A stretch of 8,206 bases of DNA, taken from NCBI GenBank assembly GCA_018400255.1, contig JAGYMO010000118.1, forward strand, positions 1 through 8,206. Direction: 5' to 3'. The stretch is from Deltaproteobacteria bacterium (lineage in GTDB: Bacteria; Desulfobacterota; DSM-4660; Desulfatiglandales; B25-G16). Positions 1 to 5,882 of this stretch are shown piece after piece. Numbering within the stretch: the first letter of the stretch is position 1; the number at the start of each line of letters is the position of its first letter. The translations under genes were made by a program, and so were the position numbers. The notes below the pieces were generated by a model. The model was not told the origin of the DNA, made no database searches, and was given only the letters and a program-made list of their open reading frames with translations.

Positions 1-11
1 AGGGCTGACGA

Positions 12-46
12 TTTTAGCTTTCCGGCCTCTCAGCGGAAAGCTAAAA
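12..46. repeat. Perfect 13-bp inverted repeat (hairpin) near left edge
   Basis: The arms are TTTTAGCTTTCCG (12-24) and CGGAAAGCTAAAA (34-46). They are exactly complementary and separated by a 9-nt loop, GCCTCTCAG. Neither strand has the U-run after the stem that an intrinsic terminator needs: the plus strand continues in A's and the minus strand continues TCGTC. It is therefore better called a palindromic repeat unit or a 3'-end stabilising hairpin than a terminator. It lies about 155-190 nt beyond the last gene of the argS operon. It directly abuts the CTCTGCGG element, and its loop and right arm (CTCTCAGCGGAAA) look like a degenerate copy of that element. Confidence 0.6.
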
Positions 47-55
47 AACATCTCC

Positions 56-86
56 CTCAGCGTTCTCTGCGGCTCTGCGGTGAAAA
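56..86. repeat. Short tandem element with CTCTGCGG units
   Basis: On the plus strand this reads CTCAGCGTT (56-64), CTCTGCGG (65-72), CTCTGCGG (73-80) and TGAAAA (81-86). Two 8-bp units are exact and a third is degenerate. The stretch is clearly more GC-rich than the surrounding intergenic DNA. It has no start codon or coding signal. From memory, very similar intergenic strings occur in many environmental bacterial genomes, but this could not be checked here. It shares the core TCTGYGK with the 10-bp units at 4429-4458. Confidence 0.6.
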
Positions 87-115
87 TTGCAGTCCCTTTT
101 ACGGTCAATATCAAG

Positions 116-134
116 CCACCCGTTTTACAGGTGG
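116..134 (-). other. Minus-strand hairpin downstream of the argS operon
   Basis: Read on the minus strand, CCACCTGT (134-127), loop AAA, ACGGGTGG (123-116) forms an 8-bp stem with one G-U wobble. On the plus strand the same position is a C-A mismatch, so the fold favours an RNA made from the minus strand, the direction of the operon ending at 202. It lies about 70 nt past the stop codon of the acetyltransferase gene. The following bases (CTTGATATTG) are not a U-run, so it is not a classic rho-independent terminator. It may protect the 3' end of the operon mRNA or be part of a REP-like or IS200-type hairpin. Confidence 0.45.
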
Positions 135-201
135 TAGTTGGCTAAAAATTTATTTAATGGGGGCCAGTTAAAGTACATATAAATTAATTGCGTAGAATTA
201 T

Positions 202-660
202 CTACACAGACGTAATCATGGCTATCTCATCGCAATTAGGAAATTTCGGGCATTTAATGCAATCAGCCCAAATTTTGTGGGGCAAAAGTGCTTTTTCTAT
301 TTCTTCAAAGCCTAAATCGGCGAAAAATTTTTTCCTTAACGTCAATGCAAATACCCTTGATAGGCCAAGCTCAACGGCCTCTTCAAGACATTTCTTGACA
401 AGCTTTGTCCCAATACCACGATTTTGCACATTTTCAATAACAGATAATGATCTTATTTCACCTAAATCCTCCCAGGAGACTATCAAGCTGCATATTCCAA
501 ATAAATTTCCATCCCCCTCATCATTTTCCTCAACATAAAAATCTCTAATATGCTCATAAAGGTCAGCCAGGGACCGGGGTAACAATATATCTTGTTTTAC
601 ATAATAGGACAAGATTTTATGGATAGTGCTTACATCGTGAACTGTTGCCTTTCTTAACAT
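202..660 (-). CDS. Short GNAT N-acetyltransferase, probable N-acetylglutamate synthase (ArgA-type)
   Basis: This 152-residue single-domain GNAT protein probably transfers acetyl from acetyl-CoA to the amino group of glutamate, the first step of arginine synthesis. Visible support: the N-terminal 'LRKATVHDVSTIHKIL' strand-helix, 'LLPRSLADLYEHIRDF' (residues 27-41), the acetyl-CoA loop 'QNRGIG' (79-84), the helix after it, and 'FFADLGFEE' (112-120). The tail 'LPHKIWADCIKCPKFPNCDE' carries Cys134, Cys137 and Cys143. That tail is typical of the short ArgA-annotated proteins I recall from deltaproteobacteria, which lack the amino-acid-kinase domain of classical ArgA. The ATG at 660 has a TAGGA ribosome site 7 nt away that overlaps the stop codon of the SPOR gene, so translation is probably coupled. 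Being in one operon with argS supports an arginine role. Substrate is inferred; another amino-acid acetyltransferase remains possible. Confidence 0.72.
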   Translation of the reverse strand: MLRKATVHDVSTIHKILSYYVKQDILLPRSLADLYEHIRDFYVEENDEGDGNLFGICSLIVSWEDLGEIRSLSVIENVQNRGIGTKLVKKCLEEAVELGLSRVFALTLRKKFFADLGFEEIEKALLPHKIWADCIKCPKFPNCDEIAMITSV

Positions 661-669
661 ATTATAATC

Positions 670-1368
670 CTAATTATTCTGGTTGGGCTTTATTATAAAA
701 GGGGTAAATCCTTCCCTGTCAGACAGGCGCTTTGCGTGTTTTTTTGCTTCTTCTAATGTTGAAAATGGGCCGCAACGTACTCTGTAATAGGATTCACCCT
801 TAACCGAAGTTTGGTAATAGTAAGCAGGGTAGCCCAGGTTTGTTAGTTTCTTCACCATATCTTTACTCTCATCGATATTTTTCAGGGCCGCGACCTGAAC
901 ATTATAATTTTGGATTCTCTCCCGTATCCTTTTAATTTTCTCCTCAGGTGTTACTAAGCCTTTCTTTTTATCTCCTTTATCAGGGGCAAGGGAAGGCACT
1001 TCAGGTTTCGGCTTTTTCTCATTCTCTACAGGCTCTAAGAGAGTTGTATCCTTTGCGATTTCTTTTTTCTCTGTAAGTTCCTTATAAAATGTTAGCTCCT
1101 CTTCTTTTATTGGTATCACGCTTTTAGAGGGCGTCATCTCTCCATCGCTTGTTTCTTTTGGCCCTAATGTTGCCATTTTCTCTTGCTTAGCTGCTGTAAG
1201 GTTATCGACAGCATCATTAAGTAAACCCCTGCTAACTATAATCCCCAACGTGAATATCCATAAAAGAACGAAAAGGAAGGCCAGGGAGATCATAATTATA
1301 TGTTTCATTGTCAGGCCGATAGTGTATTTCTTGGCCATTCTTTTTGGAGTTGATCTTCTATTAGCCAT
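670..1368 (-). CDS. SPOR-domain inner-membrane protein
   Basis: A 232-residue protein with a short basic N-terminus (residues 1-22), one transmembrane helix at about 24-45 ('IIMISLAFLFVLLWIFTLGIIV'), a long Lys/Glu/Pro-rich linker (about 60-150) and a C-terminal SPOR domain from about 154 to 228 ('NYNVQVAALK', then 'YYRVRCGPFSTLEEAKKHAKRL'). This is the bitopic topology of FtsN/DedD-type proteins: cytoplasmic N-terminus, periplasmic SPOR domain. SPOR domains bind denuded-glycan peptidoglycan at division septa, so a role in cell division or wall remodelling is likely. The ATG at 1368 follows the argS stop after 9 nt, with AAGGA filling the gap, which implies coupled translation. Having a SPOR gene directly after argS is, as I recall, a recurring arrangement in deltaproteobacteria. 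The exact septal role is not determined. Confidence 0.85.
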   Translation of the reverse strand: MANRRSTPKRMAKKYTIGLTMKHIIMISLAFLFVLLWIFTLGIIVSRGLLNDAVDNLTAAKQEKMATLGPKETSDGEMTPSKSVIPIKEEELTFYKELTEKKEIAKDTTLLEPVENEKKPKPEVPSLAPDKGDKKKGLVTPEEKIKRIRERIQNYNVQVAALKNIDESKDMVKKLTNLGYPAYYYQTSVKGESYYRVRCGPFSTLEEAKKHAKRLSDREGFTPFIIKPNQNN

Positions 1369-1377
1369 ACTTTCCTT

Positions 1378-3036
1378 TTACATTTCCTCCGGCGCGTTAA
1401 CGCCTAAGAGCCCAAGGCCATTCTTAATAACTATTTTGACGGCCATTGACAAAGAAAGTCTTGCCATGCTTAAATGTATGTCTTCGATAACTATTCTATG
1501 TTTATTATAATACCTGTGAAAATTTCCAGCAAGCTCTGCTAAGTAATATGTAAGCCTATGGGGTGCTAAATCAACAGCAATTTCTTCTACCAGAGAGGGA
1601 AACTCAGCTATCTTTCTTATCAGGGAAAGCTCCTCTTCCGTATCCAGTAATGAAAAATATTGCCCTGGATCTTCTGGAAGCTTAAGACCCTGCTCGGCCG
1701 CCTTTCTAAAAACACTACATATCCTCGCGTGGGCATATTGTACATAATATACTGGATTTTCACTATCCTTTTTTTTAGCCAGGTCTATATCAAAATCAAT
1801 AGGCGAATTATTGTCTTTGCTCAAAAAGATGAACCGTACCGCATCTACACCAACATCGTTGACAAGTTCGCTTAGGGTGACATATCTGCCTGCCCTCTTG
1901 GACATCTTTACCTCCTGCCCGCCTTCCCATAGCCTGACCAATTGTATCAATAGCACATCTAACCAATTTTCAGGAATACCCTCGGCCTTAGTTGCCGCCT
2001 TCATCCGGTCAACGTAACCATGGTGATCCGCACCCCAGATATTTATTACCCTTTTAAATCCCCTTTCCCATTTATCGAAATGGTAGGATATGTCTGTGGC
2101 AAAATATGTCAGTTCGCCATCATTCTTTTTAATAACCCTGTCCTTATCGTCACCGAATAGAGATGTTTTTAACCACAGGGCACCGTCTTTTTCATAAAGC
2201 AACCCTCTTTGCTCAAGTACCTTAATGGTAGTATCGATTTTTCCAGATGAGTAAAGTTTGCTTTCTTTATACCAGAAATCAAAATTTATCCTGAAATTAA
2301 TAAGATCTTCTTTTATCCCTTCCAGTATTTGTTCCTTACAGATATCAGACAATAGATTAGTGGCTGTGTTATAATCCAGATCTTCCAAGTTCGTTTTATT
2401 GGAAACCTCTATGGCTAAATCCTTAACATAATCTCCTTGGTAACCATTATCTGGAAATGGATAGGCTGGATCATCAAGCTGTTTCCATCTACTGTAAACT
2501 GATTCTCCCAGTATCTTTACTTGCCGCCCTCCATCATTAATATAAAATTCCCTTCTTGCGTCATAACCGCAGAAGTTTAATACCCGGCATAAGGAATCTC
2601 CAAGGGCTGCTCCTCTTCCATGGCCAAGATGGATAGGCCCTGTAGGGTTTGCGCTAACAAATTCTACCATTATTTTTTCATTTTTACCAAGGTTGCTTTC
2701 CCCATATTTATCACCGAGGGCGATAACCGTACCAAGAAACTCATACCACTTCTCTTTTTCGATAAAAAAATTTATGAAACCAGGGCCACCTATTTCTGTT
2801 TTTGAAATCAAGTTATCCCTATCTTGCAAATGCTCTATAAGTACCTCGGCAATTTTTTTAGGAGAATTTTTTTGTGCCCCGGCAATTATCATTGCGAGGT
2901 TTGTGGCAAAATTTCCATGCCTTGGATCGGCTGGAATTTGAATAGCAAAATTTGGGTCAGGCGTCTCGTTTAAATAACCTTCTCTAATGGAGAGTTGCAA
3001 TGTGTCTTGAAGAATTCTTTCTATTCTTTTTTTCAT
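1378..3036 (-). CDS. argS: Arginyl-tRNA synthetase
   Basis: Cytoplasmic class I aminoacyl-tRNA synthetase that charges tRNA-Arg with arginine using ATP. At 552 residues it has the normal ArgS length. The N-terminal Arg-tRNA recognition domain includes 'PADPRHGNFATNLAM' (about 36-49). The HIGH signature is 'HLGHG' at 136-140 in the context 'SANPTGPIHLGHGRG'. 'REFYINDGGRQ' (162-172) and 'WGADHHGYVDRM' (334-345) are family blocks. The KMSKS loop is 'KMSKR' at 377-381. The C-terminal DALR anticodon-binding domain contains 'YYVQYAHARICSVFR' and the chain ends 'LGVNAPEEM', as complete ArgS proteins do. The ATG at 3036 is preceded by AAGGA with a 9-nt spacer. It heads a three-gene operon with the SPOR and acetyltransferase genes. 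Its leader (3037-3190) holds a promoter candidate and a terminator-like hairpin. Confidence 0.97.
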   Translation of the reverse strand: MKKRIERILQDTLQLSIREGYLNETPDPNFAIQIPADPRHGNFATNLAMIIAGAQKNSPKKIAEVLIEHLQDRDNLISKTEIGGPGFINFFIEKEKWYEFLGTVIALGDKYGESNLGKNEKIMVEFVSANPTGPIHLGHGRGAALGDSLCRVLNFCGYDARREFYINDGGRQVKILGESVYSRWKQLDDPAYPFPDNGYQGDYVKDLAIEVSNKTNLEDLDYNTATNLLSDICKEQILEGIKEDLINFRINFDFWYKESKLYSSGKIDTTIKVLEQRGLLYEKDGALWLKTSLFGDDKDRVIKKNDGELTYFATDISYHFDKWERGFKRVINIWGADHHGYVDRMKAATKAEGIPENWLDVLLIQLVRLWEGGQEVKMSKRAGRYVTLSELVNDVGVDAVRFIFLSKDNNSPIDFDIDLAKKKDSENPVYYVQYAHARICSVFRKAAEQGLKLPEDPGQYFSLLDTEEELSLIRKIAEFPSLVEEIAVDLAPHRLTYYLAELAGNFHRYYNKHRIVIEDIHLSMARLSLSMAVKIVIKNGLGLLGVNAPEEM

Positions 3037-3063
3037 TAATCTATGTCCTTGCCGCTTTATAAT

Positions 3064-3094
3064 AAAAAAATAGCCTAAATAAGCCGGCTACTTT
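3064..3094 (-). terminator. Terminator-like hairpin in the argS leader (possible attenuator)
   Basis: Read on the minus strand, AAAGTAGCC (3094-3086) pairs with GGCTATTTT (3075-3067) as nine base pairs including one G-U, around a 10-nt loop GGCTTATTTA. The 3' arm runs into seven consecutive T's (3070-3064). This is the layout of an intrinsic terminator, although the stem has only a modest GC core. It ends 28 nt before the argS ATG and lies downstream of the promoter candidate at 3161-3189. It is therefore either an attenuator for argS or the terminator of the upstream GalT-like gene. No T-box consensus was found in the leader. Confidence 0.5.
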
Positions 3095-3160
3095 AGTGAG
3101 TTTATTCTTTTTCAGGGGATGCTGAAAATGTGACTCCTTAATCGAGAGTATCCACTTTTT

Positions 3161-3189
3161 AATGTAATGTATTGCAATATTAATATCAA
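3161..3189 (-). promoter_or_regulatory. Candidate sigma-70 promoter for argS
   Basis: On the minus strand, TTGATA (3189-3184) and TACATT (3166-3161) are separated by exactly 17 bp. They match the -35 and -10 consensus at 5 of 6 and 4 of 6 positions. The spacer contains the 10-bp palindrome TATTGCAATA (3170-3179), a possible operator. The predicted leader before the argS ATG is about 115-120 nt. The region is AT-rich, so a chance match is possible. Confidence 0.42.
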
Positions 3190-3233
3190 GGATTTAGTGA
3201 AAAGAAGGTCATTTAAATATACAGAATTGTACG

Positions 3234-3262
3234 TGTTCCATCTATTCCGTAATTATGGAACA
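3234..3262. repeat. 8-bp perfect dyad after the GalT-like gene
   Basis: TGTTCCAT (3234-3241) and ATGGAACA (3255-3262) are perfect inverted arms around a 13-nt loop. On the plus strand the stem extends by a G-U and a C-G pair (3232-3233 with 3263-3264). It starts about 22 nt beyond the stop of the GalT-like gene and lies about 45 nt upstream of the argS promoter candidate. No U-run follows on either strand. It may be a 3'-end hairpin of the upstream transcript or a protein-binding site. Confidence 0.4.
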
Positions 3263-3283
3263 TGAAGCGAGAATATACATCCT

Positions 3284-4330
3284 TTAAACAACCTTATAAT
3301 CCTGTTTATTAAAATAGCCTCTAACAATTGGGCAGACAGATTCAGGTGGCTTTATTGAATATGACTCCTTATGGAGGACCTGAAGATAGGAACGATCACT
3401 ATTGCCTATCGCCCTGGGGAGAAGGCGCGGGCAAATTTTGGCATTTATCCTGAAGCCGCTGGCATTTTTTATGGAATATATAGAGATGTTAAAGGAAAAT
3501 AGTTCCTCTGCCGCCATATAACTAAAGACTCCTGAAAGTCCCTTGAGAAAGTCCAGCAGTTCATCTCTTTCTATTTCAGCGAAGGAGTGATGTTTCTTAA
3601 AAATACACCAAATATCAGGCAGAAAAGTTTGCGAAACGTAGCTCATAACCCAGAAGGTGCACCTTGTTTCTCCAATATAACGATCTCCATGTTCTTTTTC
3701 AAACACCATGAAGTCTTGCCAAAAATCACTGTTATTTTCATATTCATACCTCTTATATCCCTCAATCTGCATCTTATGATAGTTTGTGGGGTTATAACCG
3801 CAATTAACCTGAAGGTGAGGGTGAATGAGGCTGGAACCAGATTGAGGCATATAATTCCAGTTTACATAAAAGTATTTTACCCGAGGATCAACTGCAATGA
3901 TTCTTTTAATAAATAATATTGCGGCCCAGAAGGAATCGCTCATTTTTTTTGGTGTCAAGTCCTCTATGCCTACATAATGTTCCTTAGACATTATGGAAAC
4001 AGCTGCGTATTTATCGAACGGAATAAAATTTGGTATCAACGTTGCATCGCCAACCTTTATTCTACCCTCGAGCACAAGCTTTTTTGGAAACATAGGCGTA
4101 GAACTACCAAGTGCTTCAGGACAAAACGGACAAGGCATGTTTTCCGATTTCCTTACTACCTCCTTAATGTCCGGTCGTCCCGGGCTATTATACTGAAGAT
4201 TGAAAACCCTTCCTGTTTCACCTGTTAAAGGGTCACTACGTACCTCAAATGAAATATCTTCCGGCTGAAAATTATTTAAAGGGTTTAGAAGAGTGGAACT
4301 ATCCTTTATGCTTTTTAGATCTATGCTCAC
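3284..4330 (-). CDS. GalT-like hexose-1-phosphate nucleotidyltransferase (HIT superfamily)
   Basis: A 348-residue protein of the galactose-1-phosphate uridylyltransferase family, which swaps a nucleotidyl group between sugar-1-phosphates through a His-nucleotide intermediate. The zinc site of GalT is intact: Cys67 and Cys70 ('CPFC'), His118 ('KEHYVG') and His170. The active site is 'HPHLQ' at 170-174, with His172 as the expected nucleophile and Gln174 as the stabilising residue. The second half is divergent: the E. coli 'HWQLHAHF' region aligns with 'GFRINAKI' (292-299), so the His residues of the structural iron site are Asn and Lys here. The start is GTG at 4330, supported by GAAGG 10 nt upstream; the next Met is far inside conserved sequence. 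An epimerase gene lies upstream, which fits UDP-sugar metabolism, but the 176-nt gap may contain a separate promoter. Substrate sugar and nucleotide are unknown; ADP-glucose phosphorylase-like activity is an alternative. Confidence 0.8.
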   Translation of the reverse strand: MSIDLKSIKDSSTLLNPLNNFQPEDISFEVRSDPLTGETGRVFNLQYNSPGRPDIKEVVRKSENMPCPFCPEALGSSTPMFPKKLVLEGRIKVGDATLIPNFIPFDKYAAVSIMSKEHYVGIEDLTPKKMSDSFWAAILFIKRIIAVDPRVKYFYVNWNYMPQSGSSLIHPHLQVNCGYNPTNYHKMQIEGYKRYEYENNSDFWQDFMVFEKEHGDRYIGETRCTFWVMSYVSQTFLPDIWCIFKKHHSFAEIERDELLDFLKGLSGVFSYMAAEELFSFNISIYSIKNASGFRINAKICPRLLPRAIGNSDRSYLQVLHKESYSIKPPESVCPIVRGYFNKQDYKVV

Positions 4331-4428
4331 CTGCTATTTACCTTCGATAATTTCTTTTGTGTTGCGCAAAGATTTTTTAGATTAAAACATTTATAATAAT
4401 TAAACAGATATATTTTTTTAGAGAAATA

Positions 4429-4458
4429 ATCTGTGTTTATCCGTGTACATCTGTGTCC
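4429..4458. repeat. Three tandem 10-bp units, ATCYGTGTNN
   Basis: On the plus strand the units are ATCTGTGTTT (4429-4438), ATCCGTGTAC (4439-4448) and ATCTGTGTCC (4449-4458). The first eight positions are conserved except one T/C change, and the last two vary. The period is exactly 10 bp, about one helical turn. The element sits in the gap between the epimerase and GalT-like genes, about 100 nt upstream of the GTG start of the latter. No coding signal is present. I recall similar strings between genes in many environmental genomes, unverified here. Confidence 0.65.
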
Positions 4459-4506
4459 TATTGGAGCACGAGGAAAAATGAATTCTTCTAAGCTCGTTCA
4501 ATTTTA

Positions 4507-5463
4507 TCATTGATGTTTGGTGTACCATTCGAGCGTGGCCTTTATTCCATTGTCAAGTGATGTTGTGGGCTGCCAGCCAAGTCCGGTTCTTGCCTTTTCA
4601 ACAATTAAGCAGCTCCTTGTAATATCGCCAGGTCTCGCAATCGCCCGCCTTGGGTTAGAAAGACCGTCATCGAGGTCCCCCTTTATGGTTTTTATTGAAT
4701 CAAAAATCACATTAAATAAGTTTAAAGTGGCAGTTTCCACTCCCGTGGCAATATTATATTTTTCGTTTTCCCCATGATCAAGGGCAAGGAGGTTTGCCTC
4801 CACAATATCCCCCACAAAACAGTAATCTCGTATCATACCGGAAGGCCTTTCCGGAAAATGATAGAGGGTGCATTCTTTGTTGTGCATAAGAAGGTTCATA
4901 AAAATTGATACTACGCCTGCCTCGCCATTTGGTATTTGTCGCGGCCCATAAATATTAGAATACCTGAGGATAGTATAATCTATTCCCCACTGATGGTGAT
5001 AATAGTAAAGGTAATGCTCGGAGGCAAGCTTTGTAATAGCGTAAGGCGAAAGGGGGTTAGGCGGGTACGTTTCATCTGTGGGGTAGTTGTCTGCCTCGCC
5101 GTAAATTGCACCACCTGAAGAGATAAATATTATTTTTTTTAAACCGCTTTTTCTTGATGCTTCTAACAGGTTTATAAGGCCTTTTATGTTAACATCAGCG
5201 TCAAGGCCAGGATCTTCCACAGAAGCAGGAACACTTATTTGAGCAGCATGATGGTTTATTATATCAGGTTTTTCGGTATTAATTATTTTAGGCAGCTCGG
5301 GTGATCTGATATCCATCTCATAAAATGTAGCTGATTTATTCAGGTTTTCTTTTTTTCCTGTAGATAAATTATCTATTACCACAACATCATGCCCTGCCTC
5401 AACATAGCCATCGACAACATTAGAGGCAATAAATCCCGCGCCTCCTGTAACAAGTATCTTCAT
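4507..5463 (-). CDS. GalE-type NAD-dependent sugar-nucleotide epimerase (extended SDR)
   Basis: A 318-residue extended short-chain dehydrogenase/reductase, most likely a UDP-hexose or UDP-N-acetylhexosamine 4-epimerase acting in the cytoplasm. The Rossmann glycine motif is 'TGGAGFIAS' (6-14), followed by the NAD ribose Asp in 'VVIDNLSTG' (28-36). 'HHAAQISVPASVEDP' (71-85) is a GalE-family block, the catalytic Ser lies in 'FISSGGAIYGE' (113-123), and the YxxxK pair is Tyr141/Lys145 in 'YAITK'. 'RDYCFVGDIVEAN' (212-224) and 'LGWQPTTSL' near the end are typical. The frame stays open upstream to 5547, but the ATG at 5463 is preferred: it gives the canonical 'MKILVTGG' start and has a strong GGGGAGG ribosome site 11 nt away. 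Its pairing with a GalT-like gene suggests galactose or envelope-sugar metabolism. Dehydratase or UDP-glucuronate epimerase activity cannot be excluded. Confidence 0.88.
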   Translation of the reverse strand: MKILVTGGAGFIASNVVDGYVEAGHDVVVIDNLSTGKKENLNKSATFYEMDIRSPELPKIINTEKPDIINHHAAQISVPASVEDPGLDADVNIKGLINLLEASRKSGLKKIIFISSGGAIYGEADNYPTDETYPPNPLSPYAITKLASEHYLYYYHHQWGIDYTILRYSNIYGPRQIPNGEAGVVSIFMNLLMHNKECTLYHFPERPSGMIRDYCFVGDIVEANLLALDHGENEKYNIATGVETATLNLFNVIFDSIKTIKGDLDDGLSNPRRAIARPGDITRSCLIVEKARTGLGWQPTTSLDNGIKATLEWYTKHQ

Positions 5464-5474
5464 ATAATAGGTAT

Positions 5475-5481
5475 CCTCCCC
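5475..5481 (-). promoter_or_regulatory. Ribosome binding site fixing the epimerase start
   Basis: GGGGAGG on the minus strand lies 11 nt before the ATG at 5463. The in-frame alternative start at 5547 would add 28 residues without family homology, so this site decides the start. Confidence 0.7.
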
Positions 5482-5506
5482 TTGAATGTAATCGTATTTG
5501 TATAAG

Positions 5507-5512
5507 ATTATA
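5507..5512 (-). promoter_or_regulatory. Candidate -10 box upstream of the epimerase
   Basis: The minus strand carries a perfect TATAAT at 5512-5507, 44 nt before the epimerase ATG. The hexamer at 17-bp spacing (GTGGCT, 5535-5530) is a poor -35, so the site would need an activator or is a chance match. The palindrome ATTGCAAT (5541-5548), also found in the argS promoter candidate, lies just upstream of the -35 position. Confidence 0.3.
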
Positions 5513-5622
5513 GTACCGCATATATACAAAGCCACGTGCCATTGCAATACAATCTGGCAAAAATGTATTCAGATAATAGTACCAAAGATTAAACGTAAAT
5601 ACTTAAAGCCGTAATTAGGTAT

Positions 5623-5862
5623 TTAAGAAGGGCTTAAGGTCTTTTTCTTTTCATTAATCAGGACCTTTAGCCCTGCCTCCACCTGTTTTTTTGTGAATGT
5701 CTTTTTGCAGTGGGTGCACTGGTAGATTTCTTCTATAACCTCATCATATATTAATTCATCAGAAAAATTTACATTTCTAAACTGGACTGAAAAATTGCGC
5801 AGCTTGATGAAATTTTTATTGTTGCATTTATCGCACAAAAAATACTCTTTGCTTATATTCAT
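5623..5862 (-). CDS. Small zinc-ribbon protein, function unknown
   Basis: A 79-residue protein not assigned to a named family. It has two CxxC knuckles, Cys10/Cys13 ('CDKC') and Cys49/Cys52 ('CTHC'), 36 residues apart, which is the spacing of a four-Cys zinc ribbon. Between them are beta-prone segments ('FIKLRNFSVQF', 'EVIEEIYQC') that fit the ribbon strands. The C-terminus is Lys-rich ('KKTFTKKQVEAGLKVLINEKK') and helical. There is no signal peptide or membrane segment. The ATG at 5862 is well supported by AAGGAGG ending 4 nt upstream, and a promoter candidate lies at 5898-5926. It could bind nucleic acid or a protein partner. It is separated from the epimerase by 159 nt, so a shared function is not implied. 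Confidence 0.75.
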   Translation of the reverse strand: MNISKEYFLCDKCNNKNFIKLRNFSVQFRNVNFSDELIYDEVIEEIYQCTHCKKTFTKKQVEAGLKVLINEKKKTLSPS

Positions 5863-5882
5863 GGAGCCTCCTTATTTTAACC

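Noticed and set aside
188..538. Plus-strand 116-codon open frame
   Set aside because: Antisense shadow of the acetyltransferase gene; it has no family features and no ribosome site.
3112..3177. A 22-codon minus-strand frame starting TTG, containing CGA and AGG arginine codons, as an argS leader peptide
   Set aside because: It begins upstream of the predicted -10 box, has no ribosome site and only two separated Arg codons.
3037..3190. T-box riboswitch in the argS leader
   Set aside because: No AGGGUGGNACCGCG-like sequence and the leader is too short for a specifier-loop stem.
5464..5547. Longer N-terminus for the epimerase
   Set aside because: The extra 28 residues precede the canonical Rossmann start, and the good ribosome site lies just before the ATG at 5463.
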